A stretch of 64,000 nt of DNA from contig NZ_PXYL01000005.1 of assembly GCF_003012705.1 (NCBI RefSeq), positions 62,001 through 126,000 of the forward strand, in the 5' to 3' direction. How positions within the stretch are numbered: the first letter of the stretch is position 1; each line of letters starts with the position of its first letter. The position numbers and the translations under genes were made by a program. Shown one piece after another: positions 27,501 through 35,277 of the stretch. Source of the DNA: Pseudaminobacter soli (ex Li et al. 2025) (GTDB lineage: Bacteria; Pseudomonadota; Alphaproteobacteria; Rhizobiales; Rhizobiaceae). A model generated the notes under the pieces. The model did no database searches, was not told the origin of the DNA, and worked only from the letters and a program-made list of their open reading frames with translations.

Positions 27501-28014
27501 CGCCGGCCTGGAACGAACCCATGGTAGGAGCGCGCGACGAACCAGATGCGGCCTGCTGGTTCGAGTTCGCCGGGTTTCCCCACGCATCGAGACCAGATGC
27601 CGCCCGAGCGCGTGCTGCTGCCGCCTGAGCCATGACAGCCGCGTTCTGGCGCTCCAAGGCCTGCGTTGCCTGGTCCGTGGCAATGGTGCTCTGGCGCATG
27701 GCTGCAGTAGCCACCTCGGCCGTCCGAGCCGTGGCGATGTTCGCCGTTTCGACCCTCAACGCCGATGCGGCGAACTTCGTCTGCGCGGTATTGCCGGCCT
27801 CGACCGCTGCAACCAGCTTGGCCAGCATGACATTGGCCTGATCGACGCCCGAAGCGATGCGAGTCAGGGCAGCATTCGCCCCCGACGATGCAGCCGACAG
27901 CCTCTGCTGTGCCTGCTCCGCAGCACCAGCCGCCGCCGACATCTTGTCGAGATTCGACTTCGCAGTAACGGCCTGCGAGGAGTCGATCGCAAATCCGAGT
28001 TCGGCAACGGACAT
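24598..28014 (-). CDS. Tail tape measure protein with embedded lytic transglycosylase
   Basis: 1138 aa. Long Ala/Gln-rich helical N-terminal half (coiled coils to about 640) and Gly-rich C-terminal part. Residues about 775-905 look like a lysozyme-like soluble lytic transglycosylase: ANPRDLAAVMSFESGF with catalytic Glu801, then NGYYGLIQAG and YGITPGG. This would open the wall during injection. A motif GEAGPEAIMPLRR (about 1052-1064) is usual near tape-measure ends. At about 0.15 nm per residue the tail would be near 170 nm (inference from family rule). Confidence 0.93.
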   Translation of the reverse strand: MSVAELGFAIDSSQAVTAKSNLDKMSAAAGAAEQAQQRLSAASSGANAALTRIASGVDQANVMLAKLVAAVEAGNTAQTKFAASALRVETANIATARTAEVATAAMRQSTIATDQATQALERQNAAVMAQAAAARARAASGLDAWGNPANSNQQAASGSSRAPTMGSFQAGAGAVRMFTTGAASTTAFATAIGAILNPAMAVHFALFAIGGAAVEYFRRSRDGADQLGEALKKNKQAVTELADAYKLVGFNIDEVTRKSVLMAEAAERQSRRQTQKELDKSLKSLLGDTSNMSMGFLFPEWMRSSDVTLVFDPFRSAIDGLRKGLAAGHPDFETFQKQVDRIAQTDPGKLRLWADVLLDMQAEAAATAKQLGVLDEFNRNGRTGRLVGPAGMDDRQASGRQIIDQQRHERELKLAMEREQFEAHLEQQRARTNAEKLAAAERIARAGASGAAADLRAERARREELQRQEMERRDAETERHRAQLRSIEAAKEELSLIGATTGETTRLQYQFSEIARLKEEAARKGELVSTAEVERIKQTAAELGKVADAAARLNLARDLQFEREQLFRSPEQQEIAGRLHSAGLPVDFNSVEAGLIRANIQLDRMKSTWESIFETANNGVDTLVDALFDGTSSIEDALKSIGRDFARQMFDLAVTNPFKNWLTGGNLQSIADLGIFGSGASSGQGGGFGGVLGNLLGAQKAVSAMQVQAASVIVNGSVLGGMGGLGGIPGVGGGFSPNTTLSQFLGGSAANDNKSMPMALSGIGSPVGQMAYGNDLASNIKTLAGKIGANPRDLAAVMSFESGFRQNIWGGANNGYYGLIQAGASERANYGITPGGSLSDQFAGIEKFFKARGFKPGMSGMDLYSTVNAGSPGRYNASDAMNGGTWGTVADKWNYQMSPHFAKADALLGPTNKASDALDKLATSSTSTASGLASGLGSLTGVTQSTMQALEQFGIGAGNLGSMLQNLMNTGGGFGGNWFSNLAGMFGGSGGALNYMNSISPAATANILKGGVGLYANGAPFSAGNVIPFANGDVFSSPALFPMSGGKTGMLGEAGPEAIMPLRRGSDGKLGVAAQTGFTAAPGISAGQIESIVGAISKKLSLNVKNVTVLDPSVVGDYLRTDEGEQVVMNIIRQNRAA

Positions 28015-28029
28015 GGGCGGCGATCCGGT

Positions 28030-28272
28030 TTACTGTTTGGCGAAGAGGGCTTGGAAGAGCTGCGGGTTCATTTCGGGCAGAGGCGCCTGCTCTTTGGGCG
28101 CCTCGACCTCTTCGGCTGGTTTCAGGTAGCCGATGGTCTCGAACAGATCGCGTTTGCCTTCGTAGCCGACGATGATGGCGTTCACGTCGGCCCGAAGAGC
28201 CTGTTCCTCGGTCCAGCCAAGCCAGCCAAGGGCAATTTCGGCGAGCCCGTCATAGAATTCGACGTGGCTTAC
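28030..28272 (-). CDS. Second tail chaperone frame (gpT-like), no start codon of its own
   Basis: This frame reads EFYDGLAEIALGWLGWTEEQ and on to NPQLFQALFAKQ, stopping at 28030, 16 bases before the tape measure. The sequence looks like a phage tail assembly chaperone (LGW-TEEQALRADVNAI). It has no ATG, GTG or TTG start; the frame is -1 relative to the gene at 28269-28619 and is open back to about codon 70 of that gene. The likely product is a -1 frameshift fusion spanning 28030-28619, as with lambda gpG-T. An assembly error is the alternative. Confidence 0.7.
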   Translation of the reverse strand, partial: VSHVEFYDGLAEIALGWLGWTEEQALRADVNAIIVGYEGKRDLFETIGYLKPAEEVEAPKEQAPLPEMNPQLFQALFAKQ

Positions 28273-28619
28273 TCGCTGCGAGGGTCCTGGTCTTCCTCTC
28301 CTCCCGCAGCGGGACGGCCGCCATTGGCGATGTTGGCGAGGTAGATGGACAGGGGGGCGATCAGATCGGAAAGGCCGGTGCGATAGACGCGGCCAGGGAC
28401 CTCCTTGGCGTCATTGCCGGTGAGGCCTAGGCCAAGCGTGACCACCGTAACAATGGTGTCGAACTCGAAGCGCCCCACGGCAGAAAGGGCCGATGAGATA
28501 CCACCAGCCTGCCGCGAGATCGTCTGCGCCGCCTGGAGAGACGGACGGAGTGTGACCGTCTCCCCATCGAGTTCAATTTCCACATTGCCGGCGCCGAGCG
28601 CGGCTTTGCTCTTGGTCAT
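28269..28619 (-). CDS. Tail assembly chaperone (gpG-like)
   Basis: 116 aa between tail tube and tape measure, the fixed place of the tail assembly chaperone. The N-terminus GNVEIELDGETVTLRPSLQAAQTI is the typical beta-strand-then-helix start. The acidic/Gly-rich end (GGEEDQDPRSE) overlaps the -1 frame described separately. It should keep the tape measure soluble and help the tail tube grow. A C6 run on the coding strand (28352-28357) and GGGAGGA (28299-28305) are the only slip-like sites I see. Confidence 0.8.
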   Translation of the reverse strand: MTKSKAALGAGNVEIELDGETVTLRPSLQAAQTISRQAGGISSALSAVGRFEFDTIVTVVTLGLGLTGNDAKEVPGRVYRTGLSDLIAPLSIYLANIANGGRPAAGGEEDQDPRSE

Positions 28620-28631
28620 TCAGTGGGCTCC

Positions 28632-29363
28632 TTAAGCCGACGGCTGGACTGTGGCGAGGTTCGAGTTGACCTCGACTGTGGCGTTCAGCGACCGAACCGT
28701 ATTGGCGCCGCCGCCGGCCTGCTGTGCCGACATGACCAGACCGATGAAGTAGTTCACCGTGCCGATCGGCGTGACGATGACGGTGTGCGTGCCGTTCTGG
28801 GTGCCCGTGGTGGCGATGGCGGTGCCGGTCGGGGTCGCGGAGACCTGGAAGGTGTCGGCATCCGGCACGGTCTTGACGTAGTACTCGACCCCAGCAGTGA
28901 GGCCGGTCGGGAGAGCACCGGTGGTCGAGAACTTGACCTTGCGGCCGACAGTGAGGCCGTGCGCTGTCTTGGTGATGACGCCAGGGCTAGCGATGGTGAT
29001 GGCCACCGGGAACGAAGCGCCGCCGGGGGCATCGTTCCATTCGATCTTGAAGGGATAGTTGTTGCCGGTCTTCTCAGCCGCGATCACTGCGATCTGGCCG
29101 GGGTCGCTGGAGTTGATGGCGAAGACGTTCTGCATCGAGCCCGCGTTGCGGGTGCCCTTCTGCTTCTTGTCGCGGCTCTGGCTGATGACCTGCGTGGTGA
29201 TCAGCTGGGCGGCGTCACCGATCGAGCCGCACTGCGTCCAATCGGAAATCTCGGTCCAGGCAACAGCCGCGAAGTCGGACGGGATGACGTCAACGGTAGG
29301 TGCGGCCATGGCGGCCGAGCCAATGAAGATTTTCGCGCCGGCAACGGCGAACAAGTCGCTCAT
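28632..29363 (-). CDS. Major tail tube protein with inserted Ig/FCCH-like domain
   Basis: 243 aa. The tube core is split: residues 1-115 and 190-243 form the tail-tube part (AVAWTEISDWTQCGSIGD, MSAQQAGGGANTVRSLNATVEVN). Residues about 120-190 (ITKTAHGLTVGRKVKFSTTG, LPTGLTAGVEYYVK, DTFQVSATPTG) match a common phage surface beta domain. The insert would stick out from the tail tube. Expected in many copies along the tail. Confidence 0.82.
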   Translation of the reverse strand: MSDLFAVAGAKIFIGSAAMAAPTVDVIPSDFAAVAWTEISDWTQCGSIGDAAQLITTQVISQSRDKKQKGTRNAGSMQNVFAINSSDPGQIAVIAAEKTGNNYPFKIEWNDAPGGASFPVAITIASPGVITKTAHGLTVGRKVKFSTTGALPTGLTAGVEYYVKTVPDADTFQVSATPTGTAIATTGTQNGTHTVIVTPIGTVNYFIGLVMSAQQAGGGANTVRSLNATVEVNSNLATVQPSA

Positions 29364-29423
29364 GGCGACCTCCTTTCAGGTTGTGTGGGGTGTCAGTGGG
29401 TGCCTTGCCGAAGGGCGGTGCGG

Positions 29424-29864
29424 CTATGCGAAACACTCGTAGGCGACGGTAACCGGCACCTGCCAATGCGTGCTGTCGGAGAATGCCTGGGCGATGTCCG
29501 GAAACTTCGTCACCCGGAGCGTAACCGTCCCGCTCCTAAGCTTCAGGTCGGTCGGGAAATGCTCCGCCACCGTCTCGGCCAGTTCCGTTGCCGCAGTGGC
29601 GCCTTTGTTCAGGGGCTGAAACACGTCCAGTTGCAGAAGGCCTTGGCGCTGGTGCGGCGAGCCAGAGCCGATGCATAGGCGGTAGGCCGCGTTAGGCATG
29701 TGCATTACGCGGAGATAAGACGCCGGCTTGGGCTTTTCCCTACCCTGTGCGTCAACGCCTGGGAAAGCGAAGTTCGGCCACGCGATCGGCAAGGCCGGCG
29801 ACAAGACGAGCGTGTTCACTCGGGCGAACAGCGCCGCCTCGATGCTGGATTGAACGGTTGCCAC
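29424..29864 (-). CDS. Tail terminator-like protein
   Basis: 146 aa from GTG 29864, preceded by AAGGGGGAGG; the open frame runs on upstream without a good start. The order (after the gp10-like protein, before tail tube) and the start VQSSIEAALFARVNTLVLSP, with QGLLQLDVFQP in the middle, fit the tail terminator/completion group that caps the tail tube. Assignment is by position and general pattern. Confidence 0.7.
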   Translation of the reverse strand: MATVQSSIEAALFARVNTLVLSPALPIAWPNFAFPGVDAQGREKPKPASYLRVMHMPNAAYRLCIGSGSPHQRQGLLQLDVFQPLNKGATAATELAETVAEHFPTDLKLRSGTVTLRVTKFPDIAQAFSDSTHWQVPVTVAYECFA

Positions 29865-29874
29865 GGCCTCCCCC

Positions 29875-30375
29875 TTATCGCGCTGCTCGAGCCGCGACAC
29901 GTGCCTTTGCTTCGGCCGTGACATCCCGCACAATCTGGCTCCACTGCTGCGCGGCAAGGCGCGTAAAACCGCGTCCTTCCCTGCCTCGCGCGCCATACTC
30001 GACATGAAGGGCATAGTTGGCGGTATAGCCCGCGACTAGCCTATCCCCGGCGTTGAACTTCGCGATTTCAAGGACGATGGCCGAGGCGTTGTACATGTGC
30101 TTCTGGCCGTCGCTGACCCGTAGGGCTTGCGGAGGCTTGCCATTGATCACCACGGTCAGAGATGCGCGCAGAAACCCGGTGTCGATCGGCATGTTGCCGC
30201 CTTCGCTGACCGGCGTTTGCATGACTTCGATGGTACGGCGCGCGCTCTCGCGCATCACGGCGGTAAGGCGCTGTTCTGTCGCCAGTACCCATTCATCGAT
30301 CTGGCCAGAAAAGCGCGCCTGCCCTCTCGACAGCCGGTTATTGGGGCTGACGTGAATGCCGGTGGTCGGTGCCAT
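29875..30375 (-). CDS. HK97 gp10-like tail completion protein
   Basis: 166 aa from ATG 30375, sharing one base with the stop upstream. Segments MPIDTGFLRASLTV and YALHVEYGARGREGRGFTRLAA are the classic gp10 signature (DTGxLRxSL ... YAxxVExG). The protein joins the head-tail connector to the tail. Confidence 0.85.
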   Translation of the reverse strand: MAPTTGIHVSPNNRLSRGQARFSGQIDEWVLATEQRLTAVMRESARRTIEVMQTPVSEGGNMPIDTGFLRASLTVVINGKPPQALRVSDGQKHMYNASAIVLEIAKFNAGDRLVAGYTANYALHVEYGARGREGRGFTRLAAQQWSQIVRDVTAEAKARVAARAAR

Positions 30376-31409
30376 CACTCAAGCCCTGCTAGGAAGTCGA
30401 TCTTTGTTTCCATCCAGCATCGGCAATTGATAATCTCGTTTGCCGGCGCCGATGGATCTCCTGGATAGGCAAGCATTGCGCCTGAGGGACTGATGAACTT
30501 TCCGTTCAGTCCGACCTCTTGGCCGTGCATTTCCCTGTGGCTGTCGCGGACGCGGTTGTCATGGGCGGAATGCCAGACCTTCACAATGGTGGTCGGATCA
30601 ACTCCGCCGTCGACCGCCTGCCGCATAGCCTCCATCTGGCTCTCGTTGAGCGCAGCCATCGTTTCGGTTCTGGCGATGGTCTCACCACGCAACTGCAGAA
30701 GCCGATCACGATATCTGCCAACCATGCGGCCGGCCAATTCGGCATCGACCGACCGACCTTCATTGATCGCCTTCATCACGGACCGATCAAACCGCTTGTC
30801 TCGCCTAGCGCGATCAAGGGTCGAGCGCATGCGCGCCGGATCGCCCGACAGTAAATCCTCAAGGTATGAGGCCGCGAACCGCTCTTGCTGCGCGGTCAGA
30901 CCGATGATGCCGCCTTCTCGGACCCCAGAAACGCGGTTGATGCGGCCAACTATGTCCAAGGCCGTCGAGCGGGGATTTAGGCCACGCTCCAACCCGCTCA
31001 CCATTGCCGTGCGGATCGCGATGCGCTGGTCATCCACGATATTGGTTATGAGTTGGCCGGAGTGGTCGCGCAGCCAGTCTTCGGCGCGCACGTTGCGCGT
31101 GTCAAAACGGATGATGACCTGTCCGCCACCAGGCTCTCGGAGCGGCGGAAGCCTGCCCGTCGTTGCCACGCCACCGCCGTTGAAGGTGTTGGAAATGGCT
31201 GTGTCGAGCGGTCGGAAAGCAGCCGGATCGAGGTGCAGCGCCTTCATGGTGCCATCAATGTCGCGGCGCTCCAATCGCTCGACGATCCGCCCGATCTCTG
31301 CCCGCGATTTGATATCCTCGATAGCATCCTCGAACGCCTTGCGGATCAGCGGCTCGAAGTTGGCGACCAGTTGCTCGAACTGCTCGCGGGGAGTGAGGCG
31401 TTTCAGCAT
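30375..31409 (-). CDS. Minor head protein, SPP1 gp7 / Mu gpF-like
   Basis: 344 aa. The C-terminal 110 residues carry the head-morphogenesis domain: RGETIARTETMAALNESQ, then KVWHSAHDNRVRDSHREMHGQ, with the zinc-type NCRCWM motif near the end. A few copies are expected inside the head near the portal, possibly ejected with DNA. It lies downstream of the connector genes rather than next to the portal, a slightly unusual order. Confidence 0.88.
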   Translation of the reverse strand: MLKRLTPREQFEQLVANFEPLIRKAFEDAIEDIKSRAEIGRIVERLERRDIDGTMKALHLDPAAFRPLDTAISNTFNGGGVATTGRLPPLREPGGGQVIIRFDTRNVRAEDWLRDHSGQLITNIVDDQRIAIRTAMVSGLERGLNPRSTALDIVGRINRVSGVREGGIIGLTAQQERFAASYLEDLLSGDPARMRSTLDRARRDKRFDRSVMKAINEGRSVDAELAGRMVGRYRDRLLQLRGETIARTETMAALNESQMEAMRQAVDGGVDPTTIVKVWHSAHDNRVRDSHREMHGQEVGLNGKFISPSGAMLAYPGDPSAPANEIINCRCWMETKIDFLAGLE

Positions 31410-31415
31410 GGCTGG

Positions 31416-31709
31416 TTAGACGGCCATGCGCCTAATGATCATCCTCGCGGCTTCTGCCTTCGATGTGCGGGAGGAAGCCATGCAATCGTCCACGGCCTGC
31501 TTGACCATCTCGTTGATGCTGCGGCGCATCTCTTCAGTGTCGACCTTAAACCCAAGCGAGGCGGTAGCAGCCTTCCGCTTCAGCGGTACAATGGCCTCCG
31601 GGCCCCGCTCGCCGACATATCCGCCAGAGGCGTAAGCAGGCTTCGCCACGGAAGCGACCGCAGCAACGGGAGCGAGGCCGATGGCCCCGAGGAATGCACG
31701 TCGGTTCAT
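31416..31709 (-). CDS. Small protein with twin-arginine-like signal and tape-measure-like motif
   Basis: 97 aa. NRRAFLGAIGLAPVAAVASV with cleavage near PAYA looks like a Tat signal (RRAFLG). It is followed at once by GERGPEAIVPLKR (33-45), nearly the same as GEAGPEAIMPLRR near the end of this phage's tape measure, then a short helix with one Cys. An export signal in front of a tape-measure motif, in the head-gene block, is odd. Function unknown. Confidence 0.6.
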   Translation of the reverse strand: MNRRAFLGAIGLAPVAAVASVAKPAYASGGYVGERGPEAIVPLKRKAATASLGFKVDTEEMRRSINEMVKQAVDDCMASSRTSKAEAARMIIRRMAV

Positions 31710-31718
31710 ATTGATCTC

Positions 31719-32090
31719 CTAAGCCGCACACCAAGCCCTGTAGGCCACGACAGTTCCTGCCGGCGGGATTGGCGTCAGATTGGTGATGACACGCTCGGCA
31801 CCGTCGATGACGAGCAGATCGGTCAGGACAGGCACAACCTCCGGCACCGCAAACGTCACCATGTCGCCGGTCTGGACGATTAGGACGCCGTTCTCATAGC
31901 GCTGGTGGAGGCGTTTGACCGTGGCTGCGAGCTCGTAGGTTACCGGCTCTCCTTCTGGGTCCGGATCCCAGGATGGAAGGTCAGGTGGGCGAACGCCGGG
32001 AACGATGCGCCTAAGCTGAACGACACCCTGCTTCCACTTCTTCAGCAGCCGCGTTGCCGTGGCTTGCTTGGGCGCGTAGCGGTCAGCCAT
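31719..32090 (-). CDS. Head-tail connector-region protein
   Basis: 123 aa, not recognised by a motif. Basic N-terminus (ADRYAPKQATATRLLKKWKQG) followed by Pro-rich and beta-type stretches (ELAATVKRLHQRYENG, VLTDLLVIDGAERVITNL). The position between adaptor and minor head protein suggests a head completion or stopper protein. Confidence 0.6.
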   Translation of the reverse strand: MADRYAPKQATATRLLKKWKQGVVQLRRIVPGVRPPDLPSWDPDPEGEPVTYELAATVKRLHQRYENGVLIVQTGDMVTFAVPEVVPVLTDLLVIDGAERVITNLTPIPPAGTVVAYRAWCAA

Positions 32091-32094
32091 TGGC

Positions 32095-32619
32095 CTATGC
32101 CCTCGCCACGAAGCCGAATGTCGTGCCGCCAGCCTTGCGCGTGATCAGACCGGACAGCAGCCCTTCGATGGCGCTGAACGTGGTTTCGGCCGGCGCGCCA
32201 TCCATCCACTCGGTTTCTTCATCAATGGCGCCTTCGACCTTTTCGCGCTTGCGCTTGATCCGGCCGCCGCGCTCCTGATCGGGAGACAGCGAACCAGGCA
32301 CCGTCAATTCCCGCCAGGCAGCCTCACAGGCAGCGTCTTTGACCTTCTGGGGCACAATGTCGCCCGGGATGTCGGAACCGCGCCACGCAGCCCCTGTGCG
32401 CGGCCATTCAAGCGCCTGATCGGCAGATGTTGGTGAGCCGATGAAACGCTGCCCGTAGATGCCATCCAGCCCACGCGTGCCGCGGCGAAGCGCCTGTTCC
32501 AAATCGGTGTCGGCCTTACCGGTCACGTCATAGCCGATGCGCTCGCAATAGGTCTTGAAGGCATCAACATCGACGTAGCTGTCGGTATCGGATGCGCCGG
32601 GCGTGATGGTGAGTGGCAT
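32095..32619 (-). CDS. Head-tail adaptor (gp6/P22 gp4-like, often annotated DnaT-like)
   Basis: 174 aa. The pattern YVDVDAFKTYCERIGYD near the N-terminus, the LEQALRRGTRGLDGIYGQRF helix pair and the ALEWPRTGA segment are typical of head-tail adaptors that are commonly mislabelled DnaT-like ssDNA-binding. The position four genes after the capsid fits. It would sit below the portal ring. Confidence 0.8.
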   Translation of the reverse strand: MPLTITPGASDTDSYVDVDAFKTYCERIGYDVTGKADTDLEQALRRGTRGLDGIYGQRFIGSPTSADQALEWPRTGAAWRGSDIPGDIVPQKVKDAACEAAWRELTVPGSLSPDQERGGRIKRKREKVEGAIDEETEWMDGAPAETTFSAIEGLLSGLITRKAGGTTFGFVARA

Positions 32620-32622
32620 AGT

Positions 32623-32844
32623 TCAGTCCTCGCCGAATACGATCTGGCGCTTGGCTCGCTCCATGAGAACGAGCGTTTCGCCAGCATTTGCACTGCCACT
32701 GACCCAGAACGTTCCGTCTTCAAGTTGGCCGAGGATGGCGATGGTCTGGAACCCCTGCCCTTTGGCGGTCTCGAGGATCTCGTCCGGGTCAAACCGGAAA
32801 TCGTCGCCGACTTCGATCGGCTCAAACTTGACGACATTGCTCAC
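32623..32844 (-). CDS. Small phage protein
   Basis: 73 aa, starts MSNVVKFEPIEVGDDFRFDPD and continues with an antiparallel pattern (AILGQLEDGTFWVSGSAN), ending in ERAKRQIVFGED. Similar short proteins are frequent in Proteobacteria phage head regions. No function known. It overlaps the next gene upstream by 4 bases. Confidence 0.6.
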   Translation of the reverse strand: MSNVVKFEPIEVGDDFRFDPDEILETAKGQGFQTIAILGQLEDGTFWVSGSANAGETLVLMERAKRQIVFGED

Positions 32845-33071
32845 GCGCCGGCCGCCTCTGCGATCTTCGCCTTCAGCGTCTCGGCATCCCAGCCACCGAA
32901 CGGCTTCTTGCCGAGCTTGGCCTGATATGCAGCGCGGAGTTCGGAAAGTTCCGTGCTCGGCTCCTGCTTGGTCGAGCCGCCCTTCTTGCCGTCATGGTCG
33001 TGGTCGAGGGGATCGCCCTTGGCCTTTTCCGCCATTTCCCGGCGCATGCGGTTGAATGATGCGAGACCCAT
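32841..33071 (-). CDS. Small head-region protein with helical end
   Basis: 76 aa from ATG 33071 with AAGGAGGG just before it. The N-terminal half is basic (GLASFNRMRREMAEKAKG), the middle charged and flexible, and the C-terminus (ELRAAYQAKLGKKPFGGWDA) resembles a short SAP/LEM-like helix pair seen in small phage proteins. Function unknown. Confidence 0.6.
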   Translation of the reverse strand: MGLASFNRMRREMAEKAKGDPLDHDHDGKKGGSTKQEPSTELSELRAAYQAKLGKKPFGGWDAETLKAKIAEAAGA

Positions 33072-33081
33072 CTGGCCCTCC

Positions 33082-33315
33082 TTACGTAGCCGAGACGGCG
33101 GTGCCGAGCGTAATGCGCAGCCACGATGTGCCATTGGAATAGGCAAGGCATGGCTGGCCCGATGCACCGTTCGAGCAATAGACCATCTGCCCAGCGCTCT
33201 TGGCCGCATCCGGCAGCGCAGCCACGGCATAGGACGCAAGCGCTTCCGCCGTGGCGAATGCCTTGCGCTGCGAGCGCGAACCGATCTTGCCGCGCTGAAT
33301 TTCAGGGATAGCCAT
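33082..33315 (-). CDS. Small capsid-region protein
   Basis: 77 aa. The middle MVYCSNGASGQPCLAYSNGT is a beta-rich segment I recognise as common in small proteins next to phage capsid genes, perhaps a head decoration or fibre tip domain. Direct neighbour of the capsid gene, with a 59-base gap. Confidence 0.6.
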   Translation of the reverse strand: MAIPEIQRGKIGSRSQRKAFATAEALASYAVAALPDAAKSAGQMVYCSNGASGQPCLAYSNGTSWLRITLGTAVSAT

Positions 33316-33374
33316 ATCGGCCTCCTATGTCTGGTGAAGGGGATGGGCGGGACCGGAAGCCCCGCCCTGTCTGG

Positions 33375-34334
33375 TTAGGCCGCGACGTTGCGGTGCTTGA
33401 ACTGCACCATGCGGACGTTCTTGGCCTCGTAGACGCGCTCCCAGGCGTTGCTGGTGCCAAGCTCGGCATTGGTCGGGGACGTACCGGCCTTGGTGCCCTT
33501 CCACTTCACGCCGCGGGGATGAAGCACGAAGTGACGGCGGTTGATCAGGATGTCTTCGCCGGCGAGGCTGTCACGGTCGGTCTCGGTCGGGACCGGCGCG
33601 TTACCCTCGCCCAGGCCGAGCGCACCGGCGCCGAACAGGTACGAGGTGTAGACACCGGAAGCGACCGGCATGGCATCGTCCACGATGACGCGCTTGCCCA
33701 TGTAGTAGGGCAGCGTCGGGTTGCCTTCGGCGTCGGGGCGGAAGTCGATGAGACCCTGCTTGACCAGCGTGGCGACGGTGTTGGAGTGCATCGCAAAGCC
33801 GGTCAGGCCGCCAGCGGCATCGCCGAGCTTGTAGAGCGCATCCACGACGGCATCGCCGCCGATGACCGCAGCCCCACCGGTCCCGCCGCTGATGTCATGG
33901 ACGTTGCCGGACATGGACGAGGCCGCGAACACGCCCTTGAGCGTGGCGATGGTCAGGTCCTGCCAGCGACGTGCCCAGTAGGCGGCCACGAGGTCGCCGA
34001 TCGCAGCCATGGGGTCGTCACCCGACAGCGCCTTGGCCAGATCGTTGACGCCCCAGGCCTTGCCGCGGGTATGGAGGACTGCAACGTCCTGATCGGCCTG
34101 GATCTTGTTGACGGTCAGAGCTCCGGAGTCGGACAGCACCTCGTCGGCACCGGTCAGGTCCTGCCAGAACGGCATGGCGATGGTCGTGCCGCCCTTGGCG
34201 CCGAGCACGTCGAGGCCGGGAACGGTCGCGATGATGCCGGACTGGTAAAGAGCCGAAAGAGCGGCGGTGCGCTCGATGACGTACGGATTGAAGACGGACG
34301 GGACGATCACGTCCGCGATTTTGGTACCGGCCAT
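33375..34334 (-). CDS. Major capsid protein
   Basis: 319 aa. Position between scaffold and connectors and sequence type (AGTKIADVIVPSVFNPYVIE, GTTIAMPFWQDLTGADEVL, a long helix GDLVAAYWARRWQDLTIATL, and HFVLHPRGVKWKG close to the end) mark it as an HK97-fold major capsid protein of the scaffold-dependent type. The long spine helix is about 110-130. Present in hundreds of copies per virion. Confidence 0.88.
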   Translation of the reverse strand: MAGTKIADVIVPSVFNPYVIERTAALSALYQSGIIATVPGLDVLGAKGGTTIAMPFWQDLTGADEVLSDSGALTVNKIQADQDVAVLHTRGKAWGVNDLAKALSGDDPMAAIGDLVAAYWARRWQDLTIATLKGVFAASSMSGNVHDISGGTGGAAVIGGDAVVDALYKLGDAAGGLTGFAMHSNTVATLVKQGLIDFRPDAEGNPTLPYYMGKRVIVDDAMPVASGVYTSYLFGAGALGLGEGNAPVPTETDRDSLAGEDILINRRHFVLHPRGVKWKGTKAGTSPTNAELGTSNAWERVYEAKNVRMVQFKHRNVAA

Positions 34335-34424
34335 TGGGGAATCTCCTGTGTTTGGCTGGTTTCAAAGTGAAATCAGCCGGCCACTGGCACGGCTGCGGGT
34401 TTGTGCGAGCACTGCCCGCGAGTG

Positions 34425-35228
34425 TCAGGCGGCGTTGAGCCGCTGATTGATCTGTGCTTCGGAGAGGCCAGCAGCTGCCATCATGCGGCGGGCCTTGCCG
34501 GGATCGGCACGTACGACCTCGCCCTGCTTGGTGAGGTTGGCGGTGTCCTTGGCCCACGGGTTGACGTCGACGTGACGGCCATCAGATCCCTTGGTGTCGA
34601 GGCCCTTGGGCTTGCCTACATATTCCTTGCCATCGTCGGAACCGGCCCAGTCCGAAACGAACTTGGCGAGCGAGACAGGACCCATGTCGGTATCGACCTG
34701 AGCGGAGAAGCCGTCGTCGCCCTCTTCCAGCTTGATCTTGCCGATGGCCTTCAGATACGGCGCCAGCTTCTTCTTGTGCTTGGCGTCGATATTGGCGTCA
34801 TCCATGGCGCGGGACAGACCGTCGTCGATGGTCAGGCGCTCGATGGTGCCGCGCAGCTTGGCGATCTCGGTGTCTTTCTTGCCGATCGCATCGGCGTGCT
34901 TGCGTTCCAACTGCTCACGGACCTGGACGAGCCGGTCGTCGGATTTACCAGGCTCTTTGCCATCAGCCGCGGCGCGCAGCGCCTCATAGGCATCGGCATC
35001 GAAGTCATCCGGCAGGCCTTCAAGGCGAGCCACTGCCTCCTCATGCTCGGTAACCAGGTCTTTCTTTTCCTTGCGGACCCGCTCGAGCGCGGCCTTGAGA
35101 GCCTGCGTTTCGGGATGATCCCTGACGCCGTCGATCTGCAGGACGAACTTGCCGTCGACTTCCTTGTAGTGGTCATGCAGGGCAGCGTCGACACTATCGA
35201 GGCTGTCCAGAATAGCTTTCAAAGCCAC
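34425..35228 (-). CDS. Scaffolding protein (GP20-like)
   Basis: 267 aa, highly charged and mainly helical. Residues 35-70 and 85-130 are coiled-coil-like (QALKAALERVRKEKKDLVTE; RLVQVREQLERKHADAIGKK). The C-terminus (KARRMMAAAGLSEAQINQRL) is a small helix pair that could bind capsid. Place before the major capsid fits a scaffold; no protease domain was seen. Confidence 0.75.
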   Translation of the reverse strand: MALKAILDSLDSVDAALHDHYKEVDGKFVLQIDGVRDHPETQALKAALERVRKEKKDLVTEHEEAVARLEGLPDDFDADAYEALRAAADGKEPGKSDDRLVQVREQLERKHADAIGKKDTEIAKLRGTIERLTIDDGLSRAMDDANIDAKHKKKLAPYLKAIGKIKLEEGDDGFSAQVDTDMGPVSLAKFVSDWAGSDDGKEYVGKPKGLDTKGSDGRHVDVNPWAKDTANLTKQGEVVRADPGKARRMMAAAGLSEAQINQRLNAA

Positions 35229-35277
35229 TGGCTTGCTCCATGATTGGCCCGGTCACTGCCGGGCGTTGAGATGCCGA

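Noticed and set aside
32095-32619. DnaT-like replication protein
   Set aside because: The label is common for this type, but the place among capsid-tail connectors and the pattern fit a head-tail adaptor.
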